A stretch of 64,000 nucleotides of DNA from Rhizobium leguminosarum (lineage in GTDB: Bacteria; Pseudomonadota; Alphaproteobacteria; Rhizobiales; Rhizobiaceae). The DNA lies in NCBI RefSeq assembly GCF_002953715.1, contig NZ_CP025012.1:1736001-1800000 (forward strand), in the 5' to 3' direction. Below, piece after piece: positions 50,403-59,956 of the stretch. Numbering within the stretch: position 1 is the first letter of the stretch; every line of letters begins with the position of its first letter. Below the pieces are notes generated by a model. It was given only the letters and a program-made list of their open reading frames with translations, searched no databases and was not told the DNA's origin. The translations under genes were made by a program, and so were the position numbers.

Positions 50403-52925
50403 ATGACCGCTGAGCAGCAATCCCATCTCCACCGCGCAACGGCGAAGGATAGCCCGATCGTCTACTGGCAGCTCGCCAACCTGTGGCAGGAGCGCTATGA
50501 CGTCGCCGACCGTCCGATGGACGGCAGCATGGATCCGTTTTTCTTCGTCACCAAGACAAAGAACTTCATCCCGCATGAATATCCCTGCCGCACCGAATTC
50601 AAAAAATCCTTCTCCGGCCGGCGACCGCAACCGGCTGTCGAATTCGAGGCCGCCCGCTGGTGGCTTCCCTTTGCTTCCCCGCGTGTCGATCTCTCTGGCT
50701 TCTGGTTTCGCCCGACGCGCATCGGCTGCTGGGCGCGCACCTTCCTTGATGCCCGCTCAGTGGGAGCTGCGACGCTTCGCCTGTCGACCTGCGGCGGCGC
50801 GATCCTCTTCGTCAATGGCCGCGAGCAGGGCTTCATGGCGCCTTACCAGCGCAATCTCGAAGCCGAGCAGCTGTTCGAGGTCGATCTCGTGGCCGGCCTC
50901 AACGAGATCCGCGTCTATTTCGACGATCTCGCCGAGCGCGACGCCCGCTTCTATTTCCAGCTGGATTATGTCGAAGGACCTGAGGTTGAAACCGCCGTGC
51001 CCGTTCCCATCGCCGCCGGCGATGCGGATGCGCTGGAGGTCATCCTCGAAGGCATGCGCTTCGACCGAACTGCCTATCTCGGCGAAGATGTGACGATCCT
51101 CTTCCCCGCGCCGCTGCCGGTGGCGCTGAGCTGCCATGTCGAGATCGAAGGCGACTTCATGTCGATCGAACGCTTCGACTATGATTTCGAGCTGAAAGCG
51201 GGAGCAACCAAGCTGGAACTCGGGGCCTCGGCGGATATGCCCGCCGATTTCCGCCATTTCCGGATCACCTTCAAAACAGGCGAGCTCTCGCTCGGTCGCA
51301 CGCTCGGCGTCGAGATCTGTCATCCCCAACGCCAGAGAGAAGCGCCCGCCGCCCTTGATGATCGCGTCGCCGAGGCGTTGGCAGAGGTCGCCGCCCATTC
51401 CGAGCCCGACACGGTCTGCGCTTTCGCGCGTCTCGCGCTGGGGCAGGGCGGCGAGGAAACCGAGGCGATGATCTCGGCCATGCTGCCTGTTATCGAGGAT
51501 TGCCACGACTGCGCCGATTTCGTGCTGGTGCCGCTTCTCTTTGCCTATACGCGCTGGAGCGATCTGCTGTCACCTGCGCTGCGCGACAGGATCGAGCACG
51601 CCGTCCTCAATTACCGCTACTGGATGGATGAGTCCGGCAACGACGTTCAGTGGTATTTCTCGGAAAACCACGCGCTTCTCTTCCATACCGCCGCCTATCT
51701 CGGCGGCAGGCTTTTCCCCGATGCCGTCTTCGTCCGTTCCGGCCGCACCGGCGCCGAGCAGATGCGGGTCGGCGAGCAGCGTGTCCGCGCCTGGCTCGAT
51801 CATTTCGAGCGCTGGGAAATGGCGGAGTGGAATTCCGTTCCCTATTTCCCGATCGATCTCAAAGGCTTGACGGCGCTGGCCGCATGCGCGCCGGATGAGA
51901 CGATCCGCAACCGGGCAAACGCCAGCATCGTCCGACTGATGGAGATCGTCGCCCGCTCGGCTCATCACGGCATGCTGACCGGCAGCCAGGGCCGCTCCTA
52001 CGAACATACGCTGCGCCCCGGCCGCTCGGTCGAACTCTCCGCCATTGCCCGGCTGCTCTGGGGCCGCGGCTGGTACGGCCGGCGTGTCCACGCTTTGCCG
52101 CAGCTTGCCGTCTGCATCCGCGACCACGGCCTGCGTTTTCCAGGAGCGCTTGCCGAAATTGCCGCGCACAATTCCGATGACGCGCAGGAATGGACCTTTT
52201 CTCAGGGCGAGAACCGTTTCGCTGCCCTCTATCACTACAAGACCCGTGACACCGCGCTCGGCACCATCGCCCATTATCGTCCCGGCGCCTGGGGCTACCA
52301 GGAGACGGTGCTGCATCTGCGCTTGGGCGTCCGGCCGGAAGCGCAGATCTGGATCAATCATCCCGGTGAAACCATCCAGTTCGGCTACGGCCGGCCGAGC
52401 TTCTGGGGCGGCTGCGGAACGCTGCCGCGCGTGCATCAGTATCGCGATCTGGCGATCCTCGATTTCGAGATCCATGAGGGCCAGCCGGATTTCACCCATG
52501 CCTGGTTCCCGCTCGAGGCTTTCGACGACACGGTTGTCGACGGCAATCTGGCGCTCGCCCGCTCCGGCAATGGGATTGCGATGCTGATCGGCAACGGAGC
52601 ACTGGAGCCGGTAAAACAGGGCCCGACGACGGATATCGAGCTGCGGCTGGCTGGCCGCAAGGGCCGCTGGATCGTCCGTCTCTCCGATGTCGGGCGTGAG
52701 GTTGGCCTTGACGGCATGCAGGCGCGTTTCGCCACGCTTTCGGCCCGCCGCGACCAAGAGGGTGCATTGATCGTTATCGATCCGGATTATGGCCGGGTCG
52801 TCTTCGAAGAAGACGGCACCGTGCGCGCCGAAGGCCGTATTCTTCGCCCGACGGACTGGTCGGTGCGGGGAGACGCGGTACATCTGAAGATACCGGGCAG
52901 GCAGCCTCGGCGCGCGGCCTCGTAG
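50403..52925 (+). CDS. 840-residue protein of unknown family, probably a carbohydrate-active enzyme
   Basis: I do not recognise a named family. No signal peptide is visible, so it is probably cytoplasmic. The first 310 residues look like beta-rich domains (for example FWFRPTRIGCWARTFL, then LRLSTCGGAILFVNGREQGF, resembling a galactose-binding-like sandwich). Residues about 330-620 are helical with SENHALLFHTAAYLGGRLF near 420 and GSQGRSYEHTLRPGR near 525, the look of an (alpha/alpha) barrel of glycosidases or polysaccharide lyases. The last 220 are beta-rich again. It sits between a LacI regulator and a CUT1 importer, 66 bp before the SBP gene. Confidence 0.75.
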   Translation: MTAEQQSHLHRATAKDSPIVYWQLANLWQERYDVADRPMDGSMDPFFFVTKTKNFIPHEYPCRTEFKKSFSGRRPQPAVEFEAARWWLPFASPRVDLSGFWFRPTRIGCWARTFLDARSVGAATLRLSTCGGAILFVNGREQGFMAPYQRNLEAEQLFEVDLVAGLNEIRVYFDDLAERDARFYFQLDYVEGPEVETAVPVPIAAGDADALEVILEGMRFDRTAYLGEDVTILFPAPLPVALSCHVEIEGDFMSIERFDYDFELKAGATKLELGASADMPADFRHFRITFKTGELSLGRTLGVEICHPQRQREAPAALDDRVAEALAEVAAHSEPDTVCAFARLALGQGGEETEAMISAMLPVIEDCHDCADFVLVPLLFAYTRWSDLLSPALRDRIEHAVLNYRYWMDESGNDVQWYFSENHALLFHTAAYLGGRLFPDAVFVRSGRTGAEQMRVGEQRVRAWLDHFERWEMAEWNSVPYFPIDLKGLTALAACAPDETIRNRANASIVRLMEIVARSAHHGMLTGSQGRSYEHTLRPGRSVELSAIARLLWGRGWYGRRVHALPQLAVCIRDHGLRFPGALAEIAAHNSDDAQEWTFSQGENRFAALYHYKTRDTALGTIAHYRPGAWGYQETVLHLRLGVRPEAQIWINHPGETIQFGYGRPSFWGGCGTLPRVHQYRDLAILDFEIHEGQPDFTHAWFPLEAFDDTVVDGNLALARSGNGIAMLIGNGALEPVKQGPTTDIELRLAGRKGRWIVRLSDVGREVGLDGMQARFATLSARRDQEGALIVIDPDYGRVVFEEDGTVRAEGRILRPTDWSVRGDAVHLKIPGRQPRRAAS

Positions 52926-52990
52926 ACGACGTGTCTGGCAGGTGGAGGACCGGCCGGACGCAGGAATTGATCGATCAAGAGGAGGAAAAA

Positions 52991-54250
52991 ATGACCAGAA
53001 TGAAATCGATCGGCGCGGCTTTTGCTGCAGTTCTCTTGAGTTCTGTTGCCGCCCATGCCGGCGACGTGCGCATCATGTGGTATTCCGACGGCGGCGAAGG
53101 CGAGGTGATCAAGGACCTACTCTCGCGCTTCTCCAAGGCCAATCCCGATGTCAACGTCATCCTCGACGAGGTTTCCTATGACGTCGTCAAGGAACAGCTG
53201 CCGGTTCAGCTCGAAGCCGGGCAGGGGCCGGATATCGCCCGCGTCACCAATCTGAAGGCGCCGGCGCAGCACTGGCTCGATCTTCGGCCCTATCTCACCG
53301 ATGCGAAATATTGGGAGGACAATTTCGGCGCCCAGGCCGACTGGATGCGTCCGGACGGCTCGAATGCCATCACCGGCTTCATGACGCAGCTGACGCTGAC
53401 CGGCGGCTTTGTCAACAAGACGCTGTTCGAGCAGGCCGGGGTCGAAATTCCCGGCCCGAAGGCCACCTGGGACGATTGGGCGGCGGCCGCCAAGAAGGTC
53501 GCCGACAGCCAGAAGGTCTTCGCCATGGCGATCGACCGCTCCGGCCACCGCGTCTCCGGCCCGAACATCTCCTACGGCGCCAACTACATCGCCGCCGACG
53601 GCAAGCCGGCGCCGATCGATCAGGGCGCCAAGGATTTCCTCAGCCGCTTCGTCAAGTGGAACGAGGACGGCACCATCAACAAGGATGTCTGGGTGAGTGC
53701 TGCCGGCACCACCTACCGCTCCGCCGCCGAGGACTTCATCAATGGCGGCCTTGCCTATCTTTATTCGGGCAGCTGGCAGGTTTCGGGCTTCGCCCAGAAG
53801 ATTGGCGACAATTTCGACTGGGTGATGGCGGGCAGCCCCTGCGGTTCGGTCGCATGCTCCGGCATGCAGGGCGGCGCCGGTCTGGTGGCCGTCAAATACA
53901 CCAAGAACCCGAAGGATGTCGCCAAGGTGATGGATTACCTGGCAGGTGCCGACGTGCAGAAGGAATTTGCCGAACGCAGCCTGTTCATTCCGGCGCATAA
54001 GGGTGTTGCCGCCGGCCAGATGGACTTCAAGACCGACAATCCGCATGTGCAGGCGGCGCTGAAGGCCTTTGTCGAAGCGGCCGGCCAGACGGCGGCACCC
54101 GCCATGAAGCTGCCGGGCTGGAAGTGGTCGGACGCCTATTACAGCGCCATCGTCGCCCGCATCAGCCAGGTGATCGCCGGCGAAATGAAGCTCGACGACG
54201 CCTATGCCCGCATCGACGAGGACATCAAGGCCAAGGTCGCCGGCAACTGA
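52991..54250 (+). CDS. CUT1 sugar ABC transporter, periplasmic binding protein
   Basis: A 419-residue family 1 binding protein. Signal peptide residues 1-23 (ending AHA); mature motifs GQGPDIARVTNL and AAGTTYRSAAEDFINGGLAY. ATG 52991 follows AAGAGGAGG. An unusual Cys pair, SPCGSVACSG, may form a disulfide in the C-terminal lobe. First transporter gene after the 840-residue protein, whose substrate it presumably delivers. Confidence 0.92.
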   Translation: MTRMKSIGAAFAAVLLSSVAAHAGDVRIMWYSDGGEGEVIKDLLSRFSKANPDVNVILDEVSYDVVKEQLPVQLEAGQGPDIARVTNLKAPAQHWLDLRPYLTDAKYWEDNFGAQADWMRPDGSNAITGFMTQLTLTGGFVNKTLFEQAGVEIPGPKATWDDWAAAAKKVADSQKVFAMAIDRSGHRVSGPNISYGANYIAADGKPAPIDQGAKDFLSRFVKWNEDGTINKDVWVSAAGTTYRSAAEDFINGGLAYLYSGSWQVSGFAQKIGDNFDWVMAGSPCGSVACSGMQGGAGLVAVKYTKNPKDVAKVMDYLAGADVQKEFAERSLFIPAHKGVAAGQMDFKTDNPHVQAALKAFVEAAGQTAAPAMKLPGWKWSDAYYSAIVARISQVIAGEMKLDDAYARIDEDIKAKVAGN

Positions 54251-54261
54251 CGGAAGAACAG

Positions 54262-55299
54262 ATGACGGCGAAGACGGCTTCTTCTGAACCATCGGCGAGA
54301 ACCGGTCTGCGGCAGGCGCTGCTTGCGCCTGTCCGGCTTGTCATGGGGCTCGTCGACATTCCCATGCGCGGCTGGCAGAAGCTGACCGGGCTGAACGGCA
54401 TGGCGGGCGTCTTCCTGGCGCCCAACATGCTGATCTTCACCGTCTTCGTGCTGCTGCCGCTGGTGATCAACTTCATCTATTCGACGACGAGCGGCAGCGC
54501 CATCTTCCTGCAGAACAGGACCTATGTTGGCGCCGACCAATACCGAATCCTCTTCGATTGCGGCAGCTATCTCGACCCTTCGACCTGCGCGGCCGACACC
54601 TTCTGGGCGGCCGTGCGCAACACCGCCGTCTTCGTCGTCTTCCAGGTGACGGTGATGCTGATCGCAGCGCTCGCAACGGCGCTGATCCTCAACCGCGAGC
54701 TTTCCAATCGCGGCTTCTGGCGCGCCGTCTTCTTCTTCCCGGTGTTGCTGTCGCCTGTCGTCGTCGGCCTGATCTGGAAATGGATCCTGCAGCGTGAGGG
54801 CCTGTTGAACTATGCGTTGAGCCCCTTCGGCTTCGAGCCGTTCTCCTGGCTCAGCGATCGTTTCTGGGCTTTCTTCTTCGCCGTCTTCGTCTCGGTCTGG
54901 GCGCATATGGGCTTTTATGCGCTGATCCTGCTCGCCGGCCTGCAGGCAATCCCGCGGGATCTCTACGAGGCGGCGGCAATGGACAGCGCCCGTCCGACCC
55001 GCATCTTCCGGCGCATCACCCTGCCGCTTCTGATGCCGAACCTCATCGTCGTGCTGGTCTTGGCGCTGATCCGCGCCGTGCAGATCTTTGACGAGGTCTT
55101 CGTTTTGACCGGCGGCGGGCCGGGCACCAGCACCATGTACATCACCCAGTATATCTACGAGACCGGCTTTGCGAGTTCGCTGCGCAATCCGGGGCTGGCT
55201 TCCGCCGCCTCGATCCTGATGGGCATCGTGCTCGTCATCCTGACGCTGGTCCAGCTCGGCGTCAGTAGCCGCAACGAGAAGAAGGGAGCACGCCGATGA
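54262..55299 (+). CDS. CUT1 ABC transporter permease (MalF-type)
   Basis: A 345-residue permease with a 45-residue N-terminal cytoplasmic tail, then six helices and EAA loop YEAAAMDSARPTRIFRRITLP. A periplasmic segment near residues 90-115 contains two cysteines (FDCGSYLDPSTCAAD), paralleling the Cys pair of the binding protein. ATG 54262 is 12 bp after the SBP stop, and its end overlaps the next permease (ATGA). Confidence 0.92.
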   Translation: MTAKTASSEPSARTGLRQALLAPVRLVMGLVDIPMRGWQKLTGLNGMAGVFLAPNMLIFTVFVLLPLVINFIYSTTSGSAIFLQNRTYVGADQYRILFDCGSYLDPSTCAADTFWAAVRNTAVFVVFQVTVMLIAALATALILNRELSNRGFWRAVFFFPVLLSPVVVGLIWKWILQREGLLNYALSPFGFEPFSWLSDRFWAFFFAVFVSVWAHMGFYALILLAGLQAIPRDLYEAAAMDSARPTRIFRRITLPLLMPNLIVVLVLALIRAVQIFDEVFVLTGGGPGTSTMYITQYIYETGFASSLRNPGLASAASILMGIVLVILTLVQLGVSSRNEKKGARR

Positions 55300-56345
55300 G
55301 CGCAGTCTCTGCGTTTCTGCTCCGCCGCCGCGGCCGAGGCTGGCACTGGACGGATGTCGTCACCTGGATCTGGCTGATCTCAGGCGTCTTCCTGATGTTC
55401 GGCCCGGCCGTCTGGCTGGTCTTCTCCTCCTTCAAGACGCCGGCGGCCCTTGCCGAGTTCCCGCCCTCCTTCCTGCCCTATGTCACCGAACAGGCAGTGG
55501 TGCCGGGATACGACAAGCCGTTGCCGCTCTATAATGTCGCAATGCCGGATGGCAGCACGCGTGTGCTCGCTGAAGTCCGCCGCATCGGCATCATCGGCCA
55601 GATGGTCGATCCGAAACAGCCGGGCGAAATCGTCAAGGCGAATATCAAGGACCGCACGCCGGTGCGCCAGGTCGAATTCGCCGGCGGCAACTACACCGAA
55701 CCTTTCCAGCGCTTCGATTTCTTCCTGTTCCTGCGCAACTCCGTCTTCGTCACCGTCGTGGCGACGGCCATTACGCTGCTCGTCAATTCCATGGCCGCTT
55801 TCGCGCTGTCGAAATACCAGTTCCCCGGCCGCACCGCCGTCATGCTGATGATCCTGGCGACGCTGATGGTGCCGCTTTCGGTCATCGTCGTGCCGCTCTA
55901 TTCCGTCATCGGCACGCTGAACCTCTTCGACAGCCTGTGGGGCGTCATCCTGCCGACGGTCGCCACCCCGACGGGGGTCTTCCTGCTTCGGCAATACATG
56001 CTGACGATCCCCGACGAATTGCTCGACGCTGCTCGCATGGACAAGGCCAGCGAATGGCAGATCTACTGGCGCATCATCCTGCCGCTGTCGGCGCCGGCTC
56101 TCGCCGTGCTGGCGATCTTCTCCGTCGTCTGGCGCTGGAACGATTTCCTCTGGCCGCTGATCGTGCTGTCGCGCAAGGAACTCTATACGCTGCAGGTCGG
56201 CCTCAACGTCTATGCCGGCGAGCTCAATGTGCAATGGCACTACATCCTCGCCATGACCGTCGTCTCGATGATCCCGGTCGTGCTGATCTTCGTCTTCCTG
56301 CAGCGCTTCATCACCACGGGCATTGCCGGCTCGGGGCTCAAATAG
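55296..56345 (+). CDS. CUT1 ABC transporter permease (MalG-type) with an enlarged periplasmic loop
   Basis: A 349-residue permease, about 70 residues longer than its counterpart at 35166. The extra length lies between the first two helices (about residues 60-145) and is polar: TEQAVVPGYDKPLPLYNVA and later RTPVRQVEFAGGNYTEPFQ. Larger loops of this sort occur in some CUT1 subfamilies for big or unusual glycosides. EAA loop LLDAARMDKASEWQIYWRI. The start overlaps the preceding stop. Confidence 0.9.
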   Translation: MSAVSAFLLRRRGRGWHWTDVVTWIWLISGVFLMFGPAVWLVFSSFKTPAALAEFPPSFLPYVTEQAVVPGYDKPLPLYNVAMPDGSTRVLAEVRRIGIIGQMVDPKQPGEIVKANIKDRTPVRQVEFAGGNYTEPFQRFDFFLFLRNSVFVTVVATAITLLVNSMAAFALSKYQFPGRTAVMLMILATLMVPLSVIVVPLYSVIGTLNLFDSLWGVILPTVATPTGVFLLRQYMLTIPDELLDAARMDKASEWQIYWRIILPLSAPALAVLAIFSVVWRWNDFLWPLIVLSRKELYTLQVGLNVYAGELNVQWHYILAMTVVSMIPVVLIFVFLQRFITTGIAGSGLK

Positions 56346-56376
56346 GCCACCTTAAAAGAAGAAAACAGGAGAGTGC

Positions 56377-57456
56377 ATGAGCGGGCTCGAGCTCAGGAAC
56401 ATCGTCAAGAATTTCGGCGCCGTCGAGGTCATTCGCGATGTCTCGCTTCATGTCAACGACGGCGAGTTCGTCGCTTTCGTCGGCCCTTCCGGTTGCGGGA
56501 AATCGACGCTGCTGCGCCTGATTGCCGGCCTCGATAAGCCGACAGACGGCAGCATCGCCATCGACGGCAAGGATGTTACCGCTATCAGCGCTGCCGATCG
56601 GGGCCTGGCCATGGTCTTCCAGTCCTATGCGCTCTATCCGCATATGAGTGTCAGGGAGAACCTCGCCTTTGGTCTCGAGAACACCAAGGTGGCGAAAGCG
56701 GAGATCGAAGCGCGCATCACGGACGCCGCGCGCATGCTGGAGATCGAGCCTTTCCTGCAGCGCCGTCCGGGCCAACTCTCCGGCGGCCAGCGCCAGCGCG
56801 TCGCGATCGGCCGCGCCATCGTGCGGCGGCCGGATGCCTTTCTGCTCGACGAGCCGCTATCCAATCTCGACGCCGAACTCAGGGTCAGCATGCGGGCCGA
56901 ACTGGCGGCCCTTCACGCCCGCCTGAAGGCGACGATGATCTACGTCACCCACGATCAGGTCGAGGCAATGACACTGGCCGACCGCATCGTCGTGCTGAGA
57001 GGCGGCAGGATCGAGCAAGTGGGAACACCGCTGGAACTCTACAACAAGCCGGCCAACCGCTTCGTCGCCGGCTTCATCGGCGCGCCGCACATGAATTTTC
57101 TCGAAGGTGCGATTGTCGGTCACGAGGGCGGTTTCGCTGAGGTCGAAACCGTCGGCGGCCATCGTCTCTCGGTGATTGCCAAGGAGGCACGCCCGGCGGG
57201 CGAAAGAGTCAGCATCGGCATCCGGCCGCAGCATATCACCCTTGCGGATGAGGGCTCGGCGGGCAGTCTGGATACCCGCGTTACCCTCGTCGAGGAACTG
57301 GGCTCGGAGACCGTCGTCCACGCCGACGCAGCCGGGAAGAAATTGATTGCGGTCTTTGCCGGCCAGCAGCGGATGAAATCTGGCGACAGCCTGCCGCTGC
57401 ACCTCGACCCCGCCGTCCTGCACCTTTTCGGCGAGGACGGCCGGCGTCTATCCTGA
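56377..57456 (+). CDS. CUT1 ABC transporter ATP-binding protein
   Basis: A 359-residue ATPase with Walker [10 protein letters not shown] (residues 36-44), Q loop [11 protein letters not shown], signature LSGGQRQR, Walker B FLLDEP and a C-terminal TOBE region. ATG 56377 follows AGGAGA. It is closely similar to the ATPase at 36037 and is its paralogue. Last gene of the operon, convergent with the molybdopterin subunit gene. Confidence 0.93.
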   Translation: MSGLELRNIVKNFGAVEVIRDVSLHVNDGEFVAFVGPSGCGKSTLLRLIAGLDKPTDGSIAIDGKDVTAISAADRGLAMVFQSYALYPHMSVRENLAFGLENTKVAKAEIEARITDAARMLEIEPFLQRRPGQLSGGQRQRVAIGRAIVRRPDAFLLDEPLSNLDAELRVSMRAELAALHARLKATMIYVTHDQVEAMTLADRIVVLRGGRIEQVGTPLELYNKPANRFVAGFIGAPHMNFLEGAIVGHEGGFAEVETVGGHRLSVIAKEARPAGERVSIGIRPQHITLADEGSAGSLDTRVTLVEELGSETVVHADAAGKKLIAVFAGQQRMKSGDSLPLHLDPAVLHLFGEDGRRLS

Positions 57457-57492
57457 TGTCCTTTGAGACCTCTTGTCATTTCGCCGGGACTA

Positions 57493-59703
57493 TCACTCGC
57501 GATGAGGCAACCGGTCGATAAACTTCTCCAGTGTGATCGGATATTGCCGCACCCGCACGCCGGTTGCATTGTAGACCGCATTTGCGACGGCCGGCGCGAC
57601 ACCGGTCAGCCCCAGTTCCCCGACGCCTTTCGCTTTCACCGGCGATATCGCTGGATCTACTTCGTCGAGGAACACGGCCTCAAGATGAGGGATGTCGGCG
57701 TGGACCGGAACCTCGTAGCCGGCGAGATCATGATTGACGAAGAAGCCGGATCTCTTATCGACTACCATCTCTTCCATCAGGGCCGCCCCGATCCCCATCG
57801 TCATCCCGCCGATCACCTGGCTGCGCGCGGTCTTGGAGTTGAGGATGCGGCCGGCGGCGCATACTGCGAGCATGCGGCGAACGCGGATTTCGCCGGTGTA
57901 GACGTCGACGCCGACCTCGGAAAAATGCGCCCCGAAGGTCTGGATCGCGAAGCGCTTCGCCAGATCGCCGAATTCCATGGTGTCCTCGGCGACGAGATCG
58001 CCGTCGGCGGCAGCACTAGCGAGCAGCGCGCTTCGATTTCCGGAACGAACCTCACCGTCGACGAACTCTGCCTCTGCGGCGTTGAAGCCTAGACGCTGGG
58101 CGACCACCGCCCGCAGCTTCGTGCAGGCGGCATAGACGCCTGCAGTGACCGAAGGCGCGCCCTGCTGTCCTCCAGATCCCGGCGTTTCCGGAAAGCTCGA
58201 ATCCCCGAGCTTTGCCACCACGCGCTCGATCGGCAAACCCATCATCTCGGCCGCCGTCTGCTGCACGATCGTATAGCTGCCGGTGCCAAGGTCCGTCATG
58301 TCGGTCTCGACCGTCAACATGCCCTGGCGATCGAGACGCACCCGCGCTCCGGCCTTTGAAATCGGTGCCCCGCGGATCGCACCCGCCATGCCGATGCCGA
58401 TCAACCAGTCACCATCGCGGACTTGACCTGTCTCAGTTTTGCGCATGCTCCATCCGAAGCGTTCGGCGCCCGTGCGCAGGCATTCAACGAAGGGACGCGA
58501 GGAAAAAGGCCGATCGGCATTTTCCGGGTCCACCTGGGTATCGTTCAGGATGCGGAACTCGACCGGATCCATGCCGAGCTTCTCGGCCATCTCATCCATG
58601 GCGATCTCGAGCGCCATCAAACCGGGTGCCTCTCCCGGCGCACGCATGGCATTGCCCTCGGCCAGGTCGAGCGTCGCCAGTCGGACAGCTGTCATCCGGT
58701 TCGCCCCGGCGTAGAGCGACCGTGTCGAAAGGGTGGTCGGCTCGGTGCGGCCGCCGGCGAGATTGCCCGACCAGCTCTCATGACCGACCGCCGTCAGCCT
58801 GCCGTCGCGCGAGGCGCCGAGCCGGATTCGTTGGATCGTCTTCGGCCGATGGATCGTATTGTTGAACATTATCGGACGTTGAAGCGCGATCTTCACCGGT
58901 CGCCGCACCATTCGCGCGGCAACGGCCGCCAGCACCAGATCTGACTGCACCGTGCCCTTGCCGCCGAAGCCGCCGCCGATGAAGGGTGAGATCAGCCGAA
59001 CGTTTTCGTGCGGAATGCCGAGAATGAGTCCGAGATCGCGGGTTCCCCAATTCATCTGCTGAATTGAGGTCCAACACGTCACCCGATCGCCATCCCAGGT
59101 CGCGATCGTCGCATGCGGCTCCATCATTGCATGCGCCTGGTCGGGAACAGTATAGGTCTCGTCAACCTTCACCTCCGCGGCTGCGAAAGCCTGGTCGAAG
59201 TCTCCGACCTGCGTCTCTGTCGGTCCACCAAACTCCATCTGCGGTGCAACCGGCGCGCTGTCCAGTTGCTCGGCGAGATCGAATCGGCCCGGGCTGCGCG
59301 CATAGTCGACGCGGATCATCGAGGAAGCCGCGCGTGCCTGTTCGAAGGTTTCGGCCACCACGACTGCAACAGGCTGATGGTAGTGATCGACATCGGGGGC
59401 AGCCAACATGCGCTGGACATAGAATTTTCCGACACCAAGCGGACCGGCATTGCGGTGAGTAATGATGGCCAGCACGCCGGGCGCGGCCTCGGCGCGCCGA
59501 GTGTCGATCGATGAGATCCGGCCCTTGGCAATTGCCGCGCCAAGGATATAGCCGTAGGCGGCGTTTGGTGCGACGTTGTGATATTCGTAGGCGTAAGTCG
59601 CCGTCCCAGTCGTCTTGAGCTCTGCCTCGAAGCGGTTGTGAGGCTGGCCGACAACGGTCATCCGGTCAATCGGGTTCGGTCCTGCAGGTGTGTCGAACTT
59701 CAT
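57493..59703 (-). CDS. Molybdopterin-binding subunit of an aldehyde/xanthine dehydrogenase (PaoC/XdhA type)
   Basis: A 736-residue molybdenum hydroxylase large subunit. Features: the GGGFGGKG loop (near residue 247), MRAPGEAPGLMALE, the GSGGQQGAPSV cofactor loop and the catalytic Glu in VGELGLTG near the C-terminus. This type works with a 2Fe-2S subunit and a FAD subunit in the order paoA-paoB-paoC. Here only the last 30 codons of the FAD subunit remain upstream, overlapping the start (ATGA), and the Fe-S subunit is absent, so the enzyme is probably not functional unless partners come from elsewhere. Confidence 0.9.
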   Translation of the reverse strand: MKFDTPAGPNPIDRMTVVGQPHNRFEAELKTTGTATYAYEYHNVAPNAAYGYILGAAIAKGRISSIDTRRAEAAPGVLAIITHRNAGPLGVGKFYVQRMLAAPDVDHYHQPVAVVVAETFEQARAASSMIRVDYARSPGRFDLAEQLDSAPVAPQMEFGGPTETQVGDFDQAFAAAEVKVDETYTVPDQAHAMMEPHATIATWDGDRVTCWTSIQQMNWGTRDLGLILGIPHENVRLISPFIGGGFGGKGTVQSDLVLAAVAARMVRRPVKIALQRPIMFNNTIHRPKTIQRIRLGASRDGRLTAVGHESWSGNLAGGRTEPTTLSTRSLYAGANRMTAVRLATLDLAEGNAMRAPGEAPGLMALEIAMDEMAEKLGMDPVEFRILNDTQVDPENADRPFSSRPFVECLRTGAERFGWSMRKTETGQVRDGDWLIGIGMAGAIRGAPISKAGARVRLDRQGMLTVETDMTDLGTGSYTIVQQTAAEMMGLPIERVVAKLGDSSFPETPGSGGQQGAPSVTAGVYAACTKLRAVVAQRLGFNAAEAEFVDGEVRSGNRSALLASAAADGDLVAEDTMEFGDLAKRFAIQTFGAHFSEVGVDVYTGEIRVRRMLAVCAAGRILNSKTARSQVIGGMTMGIGAALMEEMVVDKRSGFFVNHDLAGYEVPVHADIPHLEAVFLDEVDPAISPVKAKGVGELGLTGVAPAVANAVYNATGVRVRQYPITLEKFIDRLPHRE

Positions 59704-59793
59704 GGATCAGCCCTCGCTTGCGCTTTCACGTCGCTGAGCGTCCGCTCCACCAACAACAGCTTGAACGGGTTCTTGACTCGCGGCTCCGCGCCT
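59700..59793 (-). pseudogene. 3' stub of the FAD-binding (PaoB-type) subunit gene
   Basis: The minus strand reads AEPRVKNPFKLLLVERTLSD then VKAQARADP and stop. NPFK-L-L-ERTL resembles the end of FAD-subunit proteins of this enzyme family, and the stop overlaps the large-subunit start as in intact operons. Upstream, a stop codon interrupts the frame and homology ends. 59794-59956 has no gene. Confidence 0.6.
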
Positions 59794-59956
59794 TCAGCAG
59801 TCCGTCAGCCGGTATAGTCGATGCTGGGACTCGTGCTCAGGCGCGAAGCAGTGGATCGCTCACGTGAGTAAATGGGTCACGCATCGGAAAGGATTACCGG
59901 CTCCAAATTGCAAGACCTTATGACTCTGCCTCACGAACGGGAGGTTCCTGCCGAGA

